DNA of 64,000 nucleotides from RH-AL1 sp050013235 (GTDB lineage Bacteria > Pseudomonadota > Alphaproteobacteria > Rhizobiales > Beijerinckiaceae). The notes beneath the pieces are model-generated. The model made no database searches and was not told the origin of the DNA. It saw only the letters and a list, made by a program, of their open reading frames with translations. Location of the stretch: assembly GCA_050013235.1 (NCBI GenBank), contig JBEKFQ010000001.1:62001-126000 (forward strand). Reading direction: 5' to 3'. How positions within the stretch are numbered: the stretch's first letter is position 1; each line of letters begins with the position of its first letter. The position numbers and the translations under genes were made by a program. This document shows, in pieces, positions 17,636-25,718 of the stretch.

Positions 17636-20520
17636 GCCGATTTCGCCTTTTTAGCCGGAGTTTTTTTCGCCGGAGCCTTTTTCGCGGGAGCCTTTTTAGG
17701 CGCCGCCTTGGCCTTGGCCGGCGCCCGCGCGGAGGCTTTGGCTGCCGTGGGCTTGGCTTTAGCTGCCGTGGCTTTTGCCGCAGCAGGCTTGGCTTTGGCC
17801 GGCGCCTTTTTCTTCGCCGGACCGGCCCCTTCCTTATCCTCGATCAGCCTGATGGCTTCCTCGAGGGTCAGGCTTTCCGGCGACATGTCGCGCTTTAGCG
17901 TCGCATTGGTCTTGCCGTGGTTCACATAGGGGCCGAACCGCCCCTGGCGCACAGTGATGGCGCCTCCCGAGGGATGCTCGCCCAGCAGCCGTCCTTGGAC
18001 CGTGGCCCCCGAACTCGCCTTGGCGTTGAGCAGAGCGATGGCGCCTTCCAGCGTCAGCGTGGTGGGATCGACTTCTTTCGGCAGGGTCGCATTGACCTTG
18101 CCGTGACTGACATAGGGGCCGTAGCGCCCGGCCTTGATCGAGACCGCGCCGCCATCGGGATGATCGCCCAGCACCTTGCCGGCCGTGGCCTCGCCGCCAA
18201 AGCGCCGCCCGGTCAGGCCGCTCTCCTTGGCGACGATCAGGTCGATCGCGCGGTTGCCGCCGATTTCGAGCACATCGTCGCCGGGGCCGAGATTCGCATA
18301 GGTCTTGCCGTGCTGGACGTAAGGTCCATAGCGGCCAAGCGCGGCGACGATCGGCTCCTTGGTCTCGGGATGCTTCGCCACTTCGCGCGGCAGCGAGAGA
18401 AGCGCGATGGCCTGGTCCAACGTCACATCGGCGGGCGCCAATCCCTTGGGCAGGGAAGAGCGTTTGGGCTTTTCCCCCTCGCCAAGCTGGATATAGGGGC
18501 CGAAACGGCCGTCGCGCAGCGTGATTTCCAACCCGCTGGCGGGATCGAGCCCGAGCACCTTGGTGCCGGTTTGCTCCGCGCCATCGCCCGCCGCCTCGCC
18601 GCCATTGGCGAGTTGGCGGGTGAATTTGCATTCGGGATAGTTGGAGCAGCCGATAAAGGCGCCGAACTTGCCAAGCTTGAGCGAAAGCTTGCCAGTGCCG
18701 CACAAAGTGCAGCTTCGCGGATCCGAACCATCCTCGCGGGCCGGGAAGATATGCGGTCCCAGCACCTCGTTGAGATTGTCGAGTACTTCGGTGGTGCGGA
18801 GATCCTTGGTTCCGGCGATGGCGACGGAAAAGTCGGCCCAGAAATCGCGCAAGACCTGTTTCCAATCGATCTCGTTATTGGAGATGCGATCGAGCTTTTC
18901 CTCGAGATCGGCGGTGAAGTCGTAGCCGACGTAGCGGGCGAAGAAGCTCTCCAGAAAGGCGATCACGAGCCGGCCCTTGTCCTCCGGCACGAGGCGCTTC
19001 TTGTCGAGCCGCACATATTCGCGCGCCTTCAGGGTCTGGACGGTGGCGTCGTAGGTCGAAGGACGGCCGATGCCGAGTTCTTCCATCCTTTTGATGATGG
19101 TCGCCTCGGTGTAACGCGGCGGCGGCTCGGTAAAGTGCTGGACGGCCTCGATCTTTTCCTTGCTGAGACGGTCGCCGCCTTGCATCGGCGGCAGGCGACC
19201 ACCCTCTTCGTCGTCTTCGTCGTCGCGGCCTTCTTGATAGAGCTTCAAGAAGCCGTCGAAGCGGACGACTTGGCCGTTGGCGCGCAGGTCGAGCTTGCGG
19301 CCGTTGGTCTCCGCCAGAATATCGACCGTGGTGCGCTCGAACTCGGCCGAGTCCATCTGGCTGGCGATGGTCCGGGTCCAGACGAGGTCGTAAAGCTTGG
19401 CGAGATCGGGCTCCATCGCGCGGGCCACCTGTTTCGGCAGGCGCGCGAGATCGGTCGGGCGGATCGCCTCGTGGGCTTCCTGCGCATTCTTGGCCTTGAC
19501 TATATATTTGCGCGGCGCCTTGGGAACATAGCGCTCCCCGAACTCCTTGCCGATCACCTCGCGGACCGAGGTGACGGCCTCCGGCGCCATGTCGACACCG
19601 TCGGTTCGCATATAGGTGATGAGGCCGATGGTCTCGCCGCCGACATCGACGCCTTCATAGAGCCGCTGCGCGAGCTGCATCGTGCGCGAGGGCGCAAAGC
19701 CGAGCTTGCGCGAGGCTTCCTGCTGCATGGTCGAGGTGGTGAACGGCGGGTAGGGGTTGCGCCGCGCGGGCTTGGCCTCGACCTTGGTGACCGAAAAGGC
19801 CGATTTTTCCAGCGCGTCTCTGAGATCGTGGGCTTGTTGCTGCGTCCCGACGTCGAGCCGGCCGAGCTTCTCGCCATCGGCACCCGCGAGACGCGCGATA
19901 AAGGCCGCGCCGTCCTTGGTCTTGAGCTGCGCCGCCAGCGACCAATATTCCCGTTTGACGAATTTCTCGATTTCGAGTTCGCGCTCGCAAATCAGCCGGA
20001 GCGTGACCGATTGGACGCGGCCCGCCGAACGCGCGCCCGGCAATTTGCGCCAGAGCACCGGGGACAGCGTGAAACCGACGAGATAATCCAAGGCGCGGCG
20101 CGCGAGATAGGCATCGACCAGCGACGCGTCGATCTCGCGCGGCTTGGACATGGCCTCGAGAACCGCGGTCTTGGTGATGGCGTTGAAGGCCACGCGCTGA
20201 ACGGTCGTGCCCTTCAAGACCTTCTTGGCCTTCAAGACCTCCAGAACGTGCCAGGAGATCGCCTCGCCCTCGCGATCCGGATCGGTTGCGAGAATCAGAC
20301 GATCCGCGCCCTTCACCGCCTTGGCGATCTCGGCCATCCGCTTGGCGGATTTGGTGTCGACATCCCAGATCATGGCGAAATCGGCATCCGGATCGACCGA
20401 GCCGTCTTTCGACGGCAAGTCGCGAATGTGCCCATACGAGGCATAGACCTCGTAATTCTTCCCCAGATATTTATTGATCGTCTTGGCCTTCGCAGGCGAC
20501 TCGACGATGACGATATCCAT
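17632..20520 (-). CDS. topA: DNA topoisomerase I
   Basis: Relaxes negative supercoils. The protein has 962 residues from ATG 20520 (MDIVIVESPAKAKT), the family N-terminus; the frame extends 45 bases further but that part overlaps a repeat. Toprim motifs are VESPAKAKTI and DPDREGEAISWHV; the catalytic tyrosine is Tyr303 in GLITYMRTDG. One C4 zinc finger (CTLCGTG ... CSNYPEC) follows the core, then repeated Topo_C modules with GRYGPYV or GRFGPYV. The last 70 residues are a Lys/Ala/Pro-rich tail (PAKKAPAKKTPAKK) like histone H1, known in this group and probably DNA-binding. Confidence 0.96.
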   Translation of the reverse strand: MDIVIVESPAKAKTINKYLGKNYEVYASYGHIRDLPSKDGSVDPDADFAMIWDVDTKSAKRMAEIAKAVKGADRLILATDPDREGEAISWHVLEVLKAKKVLKGTTVQRVAFNAITKTAVLEAMSKPREIDASLVDAYLARRALDYLVGFTLSPVLWRKLPGARSAGRVQSVTLRLICERELEIEKFVKREYWSLAAQLKTKDGAAFIARLAGADGEKLGRLDVGTQQQAHDLRDALEKSAFSVTKVEAKPARRNPYPPFTTSTMQQEASRKLGFAPSRTMQLAQRLYEGVDVGGETIGLITYMRTDGVDMAPEAVTSVREVIGKEFGERYVPKAPRKYIVKAKNAQEAHEAIRPTDLARLPKQVARAMEPDLAKLYDLVWTRTIASQMDSAEFERTTVDILAETNGRKLDLRANGQVVRFDGFLKLYQEGRDDEDDEEGGRLPPMQGGDRLSKEKIEAVQHFTEPPPRYTEATIIKRMEELGIGRPSTYDATVQTLKAREYVRLDKKRLVPEDKGRLVIAFLESFFARYVGYDFTADLEEKLDRISNNEIDWKQVLRDFWADFSVAIAGTKDLRTTEVLDNLNEVLGPHIFPAREDGSDPRSCTLCGTGKLSLKLGKFGAFIGCSNYPECKFTRQLANGGEAAGDGAEQTGTKVLGLDPASGLEITLRDGRFGPYIQLGEGEKPKRSSLPKGLAPADVTLDQAIALLSLPREVAKHPETKEPIVAALGRYGPYVQHGKTYANLGPGDDVLEIGGNRAIDLIVAKESGLTGRRFGGEATAGKVLGDHPDGGAVSIKAGRYGPYVSHGKVNATLPKEVDPTTLTLEGAIALLNAKASSGATVQGRLLGEHPSGGAITVRQGRFGPYVNHGKTNATLKRDMSPESLTLEEAIRLIEDKEGAGPAKKKAPAKAKPAAAKATAAKAKPTAAKASARAPAKAKAAPKKAPAKKAPAKKTPAKKAKSA

Positions 20521-20543
20521 CCCGAACGACCCCTTGGTTCCCC

Positions 20544-20652
20544 GGGCATTTTCCGCGAAAGTCACCGACTCTCGTGATCGAGAAAATGCTCTAACTTCTT
20601 AAATCGAGGCGATTTCTTGTCGCCTTGGTGATCCCACCAAGACGGAAAGCGC
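20544..20652 (+). repeat. Dispersed multi-hairpin repeat, copy A
   Basis: About 109 bases matching copies B, C and D in order: gcattttccgcgaaagt, a short inner arm, gatcgagaaaatgctctaa, then a second palindrome (aggcgatttcttgtcgcct) and a third (ccttggtgatcccaccaag), ending ggaaagcgc. It lies 24 bases upstream of the topA start in the topA/pyrB divergent region, so it overlaps the likely topA leader or promoter. Confidence 0.8.
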
Positions 20653-20902
20653 CCAGCCGCCTCCGGCCGGGATGTGACCGGAGACAGAGCCGCCGATACC
20701 ATCGTTTCCCCGTTATTCCCATTCCGCTTCATCAACGGTCATGTTCATGAACGATCATGCCACGGACGGGAGCCATAGCACGCCATATGGTATAAAGTAT
20801 CGAAAGCGCCAAGCCTGAATCGTTGGCGGCTGTAGCTTTGCTTTGGTTACGAAATTTAGCCCTTTGACATTCCGCCCGTGCTCCCCGATAGACCATCAGC
20901 CC

Positions 20903-21850
20903 ATGACTCACCAGTCCACGCCTCCTTTCAATCACAGGCACCTGCTCGGGATCGAGGGGCTGTCCGTTTCTGATATTACCGCGCTGCTCGATCTCGCGGA
21001 GGAAGCGGTTGCCGTCTCGCGTCAGGTCGAGAAAAAACGCGCGACTCTGCGGGGCCGGACGCAAATCAACCTGTTCTTCGAGTCTTCGACGCGGACGCAA
21101 TCCTCGTTCGAACTCGCAGGCAAACGCCTCGGCGCCGATGTCATGAATATGTCGGTAGCGACCTCCAGCGTCAAAAAGGGCGAGACGCTGATCGATACGG
21201 CGATCACGTTAAATGCCATGCGCCCCGATATCATCATCGTGCGGCACAGCCAGGCCGGCGCCGTGCATCTCCTGGCCCGCAAAGTCGATTGCGCCGTGGT
21301 CAATGCCGGCGACGGCGCGCATGAACATCCCACCCAAGCTCTTCTCGATGCCCTGACGATTCGCCGCAACAAGGGGAAGATCGAGGGCCTGGTGGTGGCG
21401 ATCTGCGGGGATATTCTGCATTCGCGCGTGGCGCGATCGAATATTCTCCTGCTCTCGGCGCTCGGGGCGCGGGTTCGCGTGATCGGCCCCTCGACCTTGC
21501 TGCCGGTGGGGATCGACAACATGGGCGTGGAGGTCTTCCGCAACATGCGCGAGGGCCTGCGCGACGCCGATATCGTCATGACCTTGCGCTTGCAGCGCGA
21601 GCGGATGAATGGCGGCTTCGTGCCCTCGATGAGGGAATATTTCCATTTCTACGGCCTCGACGAAGCCAAGCTCGCCTTCGCCAAGCCCGACGCCTTGGTC
21701 ATGCATCCCGGCCCGATGAACCGGGGCGTCGAGATCGGCTCGACGGTCGCCGATGGCGCGCAAAGCTTGATCCGCGAGCAGGTCGAGATGGGCGTGGCCG
21801 TTCGCATGGCGGTGCTCGAAGCGCTCGCGCGCCACCTGCCCAACGTTTGA
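20903..21850 (+). CDS. pyrB: Aspartate carbamoyltransferase catalytic subunit
   Basis: Second step of pyrimidine synthesis: carbamoyl phosphate plus aspartate to carbamoyl-aspartate. The 315 residues contain the carbamoyl-phosphate motif FFESSTRTQSSFE, HPTQALLDALT, DILHSRVARSN and HPGPMNRGVEI. I chose ATG 20903 (MTHQSTPPF); the frame is open from 20843. No pyrI regulatory subunit is present, consistent with a class A-type ATCase that assembles with the dihydroorotase-like protein encoded 7 bases downstream. Confidence 0.96.
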   Translation: MTHQSTPPFNHRHLLGIEGLSVSDITALLDLAEEAVAVSRQVEKKRATLRGRTQINLFFESSTRTQSSFELAGKRLGADVMNMSVATSSVKKGETLIDTAITLNAMRPDIIIVRHSQAGAVHLLARKVDCAVVNAGDGAHEHPTQALLDALTIRRNKGKIEGLVVAICGDILHSRVARSNILLLSALGARVRVIGPSTLLPVGIDNMGVEVFRNMREGLRDADIVMTLRLQRERMNGGFVPSMREYFHFYGLDEAKLAFAKPDALVMHPGPMNRGVEIGSTVADGAQSLIREQVEMGVAVRMAVLEALARHLPNV

Positions 21851-21857
21851 GGCTCCG

Positions 21858-23177
21858 ATGAGCGAAGCGCCGCACCCCATCCCCAAAAACGGCGCGCCGC
21901 TTGCGCTGGTCAATGCCAGGGTGATCGACCCGGCCACCGGTTTCGATGCCAGGGGCGGGGTCTTGATCGAGCAGGGCGTGATCCGCCGGTTTGGCTCCGA
22001 GGTGACACCGGAGACTCTGCGCGCCGAGGTCCAGATCATCGACTGCGAGGGCGATATTGTCGCGCCGGGCCTGATCGACATGCATGCGTTCGTCGGCGAG
22101 CCTGGCGCGGAATATCGCGAGACCATCGCGACGGCGACGGCGGCGGCGGCGGCGGGCGGCGTCACCTCGATCCTGGCGCTTCCCGACACCAATCCACCGG
22201 TCGACGATCCCGCCGTCGTGGACTTCTTGCTGCGCCGCGCGCGCGACACCGGACTCGTGCGCATCCTGCCTTGCGCCGCCCTCACCAAGGGTCTGCGCGG
22301 CGAGGATATTTCCGAGATCGGCCTGTTGCAGCAAGCGGGCGCCGTCGCCTTCAGCGAGGGCTCGCATTCGATCCGCAATGCCAGCATCCTGCGCCGGGCG
22401 ATGCTTTATGCCCGCGATTTCGATGCGCTCGTCATCCATTTCGCGCAAGATCACGATCTGGCGGCCGAAGGCGTGATGAACGAGGGCGAACGCGCCTCGC
22501 GCCTCGGCCTCGTCGGCATTCCGCACGAAGCCGAGACGATCATTCTGGAGCGCGATATCCAACTCGTGGCGCTCACCGGCGCGCGCTACCACGCGCCCTT
22601 GATCTCGACCGCCGCCTCGCTCGACATCATCCGCCGGGCCAAGGATCGCGGTCTGCCCGTGACCTGCGGCACCTCGATCAATCATCTCACCCTCAACGAG
22701 AACGATATCGGGGATTACCGCACCTTCCTCAAGCTCCGGCCGCCGTTGCGGCGCGAGGACGAGCGCTTGGCTCTGGTGGAGGGTGTCGCCTCTGGTCTAA
22801 TCGACGTCATCGTGTCGGACCACGACCCCCAAGACGTCGAGGTCAAGCGGCTGCCGTTCGCGGAAGCGGCGCCCGGCGCGATTGGCTTGGAGACCATGCT
22901 GCCCGCGGCTTTGCGCCTCGTCGTCTCCGGCGCTGTGCCGCTGACGCGCTTGCTGCAAGCCTTATCGAGCCGGCCGGCGGAAATTTTGGGGCTCGCGCAA
23001 GGCCGGATCGCGGTGGGCGCCCCGGCGGACCTCATCCGTTTCGATCCCGAGGAGCCCTTCGTCGTCGATCCCGCCAAGCTCCGGTCCCGGTGCAAGAACA
23101 CCCCCTTCGATGCCGCGCGCATGGAGGGACGGGTAAAGTTGACGCTAGTGGCCGGGCGCGTGGTATTCGAGGGGTAG
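21858..23177 (+). CDS. pyrC: Dihydroorotase-like protein, PyrC (possibly non-catalytic PyrC')
   Basis: Amidohydrolase-superfamily protein of 439 residues encoded directly after pyrB. The fold is recognisable (VAPGLIDMHAFVGEPG, GGVTSILALPDTNPPVDDP, VSDHDPQDVEVKRLPF, a C-terminal composite domain ending LVAGRVVFEG). The first metal motif, normally DxHxHxR, reads DMHAFVG: the second His is Phe and the Arg is Gly. In Pseudomonas a metal-site-deficient PyrC' has a structural role in ATCase, and this gene could do the same; alternatively alphaproteobacterial enzymes may work with an altered site. Confidence is high for the family and low for catalysis. Confidence 0.88.
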   Translation: MSEAPHPIPKNGAPLALVNARVIDPATGFDARGGVLIEQGVIRRFGSEVTPETLRAEVQIIDCEGDIVAPGLIDMHAFVGEPGAEYRETIATATAAAAAGGVTSILALPDTNPPVDDPAVVDFLLRRARDTGLVRILPCAALTKGLRGEDISEIGLLQQAGAVAFSEGSHSIRNASILRRAMLYARDFDALVIHFAQDHDLAAEGVMNEGERASRLGLVGIPHEAETIILERDIQLVALTGARYHAPLISTAASLDIIRRAKDRGLPVTCGTSINHLTLNENDIGDYRTFLKLRPPLRREDERLALVEGVASGLIDVIVSDHDPQDVEVKRLPFAEAAPGAIGLETMLPAALRLVVSGAVPLTRLLQALSSRPAEILGLAQGRIAVGAPADLIRFDPEEPFVVDPAKLRSRCKNTPFDAARMEGRVKLTLVAGRVVFEG

Positions 23178-23492
23178 GGTTGTTCGAGAGGCCGGGGAAA
23201 CAAGCATGCGGTGACACGTGTCTTCGGGCCGCGTTGGCTCGCCCCTTCGACGCCCGGTTTCAAAATCTATAATTCTTTGATTAAAACAAACAGATCATTT
23301 TAAATTTTAGAATTGGCGCTCTTTTATTACAAAATTGATTAGCAACCGAAGCTCAATAAGCAAGATCGCCAGCCATCGGACCAAACGGAGCGGCGTTTTA
23401 CGCGCCCTTAATGTTCCCATGGCAATTTCGTGAGGGAAGCTGGTCATCCCGCTCCCACGTTTGATTTATGCATTTTTACGAGGCGTCGCGTT
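23178..23492. other. AT-rich gene-free interval upstream of the diguanylate cyclase gene
   Basis: About 315 bases between pyrC and the GGDEF gene, clearly richer in A/T around 23270-23350 than its surroundings. No credible coding frame or terminator hairpin is seen. It probably carries the promoter of the downstream gene. Confidence 0.5.
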
Positions 23493-25013
23493 ATGATGTT
23501 GGGGCGACTGGGCGGACTGTTCACGACGATCTTGGTGTTGAGCCTCCTGTCGATCTGGGTGCTTTTCGCGGGCATCCTTTATGAATCCTATCAGAACGAG
23601 TGGCGCTCGGCCTCGCTCTTTGCCGGCAACGTCGATTCCCTGCTGGAACAGGCGATTTCGCGGGACGTCGAGCTTTACGATCTCTCGTTGAAATCGACGG
23701 TCGAAGGCTATGCCGACCAGCATGCGGAAAAACTGCCGCCGAACCTCCGGCAACGCGTTCTCTTCGATCAATCCACCAATGCGACGGGGCTCGGCTCGAT
23801 CCTCATTTTGGACAAGGACGGCACGGCTGTCGCCGATTCCCGCTTCGAGACGCCGCGTTCGTTCAACGGCGCCAACATGGATTATTTCAAGATCCACCGC
23901 GATGGGCAGTTCGAGCGCGAACTTTTCATCAGCCATCCCTTCAAGAGTCTGCTGCAGCAAAATATGTGGACGATCGGCCTCAGCCGGCGGATCGACGATG
24001 CCGAAGGCAATTTCGATGGAATTGTTCTGGGAACTCTGAAGCTGAGCTATTTCACCCATTTGTTCGGAGCAGTGGACCTGCCGGCTGGCAGCTCGATCGA
24101 GATCATCCACGACGACGGCATGGTCTTGATGTCGTCGCCCTATGCCAATATCGGCCAGTCCCTCCGCGCCTCCGGCGTCTTCCGGCAAATCTCGCAGGCT
24201 CATGCGGGCGAAGTAACCGGCGTTTCGGATAGCGACCGGGTCGAGCGGCTTTATGCCTTTAAACGGGTCGGCCGCTTGCCGATGACGCTCGCCGTCGGCA
24301 TCCCGACGAACCATTTTCTCTCCATGTGGCGCTGGCGCGTGTCCGTCATCGCCTTGGGGTTCTTCATCCTGAGCGGCCTCATTGTCATTCTCGCGATCAC
24401 CCTCGGGCGCGAATTGCAACGCCGGACCTTGGCGGAGCGGCGCCTGTCCGAACTCGCTTCGACCGATGGATTGACCGGCCTCGCCAACCGCCGCCATTTC
24501 GACGAGACCCTCGAATTGGAATGGCGCCGTGCCCTGCGGGATCAAGCGCCCGCCGCCTTGTTGATGATCGATTGCGATTACTTCAAGAAATTCAACGACA
24601 CTTACGGCCATCTCGAGGGCGATCAGGTGTTGCGCGCCGTCGCCGGGGCGCTGCGCGACAGCGTTCAACGCCCAGCCGATCTTGTCGCCCGCTATGGCGG
24701 CGAGGAATTCGCGATCCTTCTACCGGATACCGGTATCGACGGCACCCTCAGAGTTGCCGAGGCCGTGCGGGCCGCGGTCGCGCGGCTCGATTGGCAACAT
24801 GCGGGAAGTCCCCTCGGGCGGTTGACCGTCAGCGTGGGGGCCGCATCCTGCCTGCCGGGAGACGACGGCGGCGCCGTCTCTTTGATCAAAGCCGCCGACT
24901 TCGCGCTTTATCATGCCAAGAAAGGCGGCCGCGACCAGGTCGCTGTTCCAGCGCCCGTCGATATGCCCGGTTTCGACTGGCGGGAGGACAGCGCGATCCG
25001 GCAGGCGAGTTGA
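23493..25013 (+). CDS. Membrane diguanylate cyclase with periplasmic Cache-like sensor
   Basis: Synthesises c-di-GMP. The 506 residues give an N-terminal membrane helix (LFTTILVLSLLSIWVLFAGILY), a periplasmic sensor of about 270 residues resembling double-Cache domains (GSILILDKDGTAVADS, VGRLPMTLAVGIP), a second helix (VIALGFFILSGLIVILAITLG) and a GGDEF domain starting ASTDGLTGLANRR. The active site is GGEEF at 402-406 with an intact inhibitory RxxD (RPAD, 393-396). ATG 23493 is chosen; GTG 23430 would add a non-family tail. It is inserted between pyrC and plsY, which are often adjacent in relatives. The signal sensed is unknown. Confidence 0.9.
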   Translation: MMLGRLGGLFTTILVLSLLSIWVLFAGILYESYQNEWRSASLFAGNVDSLLEQAISRDVELYDLSLKSTVEGYADQHAEKLPPNLRQRVLFDQSTNATGLGSILILDKDGTAVADSRFETPRSFNGANMDYFKIHRDGQFERELFISHPFKSLLQQNMWTIGLSRRIDDAEGNFDGIVLGTLKLSYFTHLFGAVDLPAGSSIEIIHDDGMVLMSSPYANIGQSLRASGVFRQISQAHAGEVTGVSDSDRVERLYAFKRVGRLPMTLAVGIPTNHFLSMWRWRVSVIALGFFILSGLIVILAITLGRELQRRTLAERRLSELASTDGLTGLANRRHFDETLELEWRRALRDQAPAALLMIDCDYFKKFNDTYGHLEGDQVLRAVAGALRDSVQRPADLVARYGGEEFAILLPDTGIDGTLRVAEAVRAAVARLDWQHAGSPLGRLTVSVGAASCLPGDDGGAVSLIKAADFALYHAKKGGRDQVAVPAPVDMPGFDWREDSAIRQAS

Positions 25014-25109
25014 GCCCGCTGCAATTTTAGCTGGCACGGCGGTTTGATTCCACAGGATTGATTGCGCCGGGGAAGCTGCGCGGCTAGGTTCACGCTGGTC
25101 TTTCCTTGG

Positions 25110-25718
25110 ATGTTGAACGTGCTCGCTGCTGGTATCGCGTTTTTGTTCGGCTATCTCGCCGGTTCGATCCCCTCTGGCGTCATCGTCAGCGCCCTCGGCG
25201 GAGCCGCCGATCCCCGGACCATCGGCTCGGGGAACATTGGCGCCACCAATGTCTTGCGCAGCGGGCGCAAGGGCTTGGCGGCTCTCACCTTGATCTGCGA
25301 TGCGCTGAAAGGCACGATTGCCGTGCTTGTCGCCGCGCATTTCGATACGGGGCAGGGGCCTGTCGCTCTCGCTCTCGTGGCGGCGGGCGCGGCCTTTCTC
25401 GGTCATTTGTATCCAGTTTTTCTCGGCTTTAAAGGCGGCAAGGGCGTCGCGACTTTTCTCGGCTGTCTCATCGCCTTGGCCTGGCCGGCGGCTTTGGCCT
25501 TCGTCGCGATTTGGGTCGCGGTCGTCGCGGCGACGCGCTTTTCCTCGGCTGGCGCGCTTGCCGCCAGCGCTGCGAGCCCGATGGTTTTCTTTGCGCTGGG
25601 GCATCGCGGCGCGGCCTTGCTCTATGCGGGCCTCGCCGTCGTTCTTTGGATCAAACATCGCGAAAATATCCAACGCCTGCTTGCCGGAACGGAAAACAAA
25701 GTGGGCGCGAAATCATGA
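25110..25718 (+). CDS. plsY: Acyl-phosphate:glycerol-3-phosphate acyltransferase PlsY
   Basis: First acylation step of phospholipid synthesis at the inner membrane, using acyl-phosphate. The 202-residue protein has the PlsY signatures: GYLAGSIPSGVIVS, GSGNIGATNVLRSG, LGHLYPVFLGFKGGKGVAT (the conserved Gly-rich loop) and IKHRENIQRLLAGTE near the end, with about five hydrophobic segments. ATG 25110 is preferred; the frame is open from 25062. It overlaps dprA by four bases (ATGA), the standard plsY-dprA coupling. Confidence 0.95.
   Translation: MLNVLAAGIAFLFGYLAGSIPSGVIVSALGGAADPRTIGSGNIGATNVLRSGRKGLAALTLICDALKGTIAVLVAAHFDTGQGPVALALVAAGAAFLGHLYPVFLGFKGGKGVATFLGCLIALAWPAALAFVAIWVAVVAATRFSSAGALAASAASPMVFFALGHRGAALLYAGLAVVLWIKHRENIQRLLAGTENKVGAKS

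Noticed and set aside
17917..20577. Open frame of about 890 codons on the plus strand across topA
   Set aside because: Antisense shadow of topA; the topA frame has all catalytic motifs, the antisense product none.
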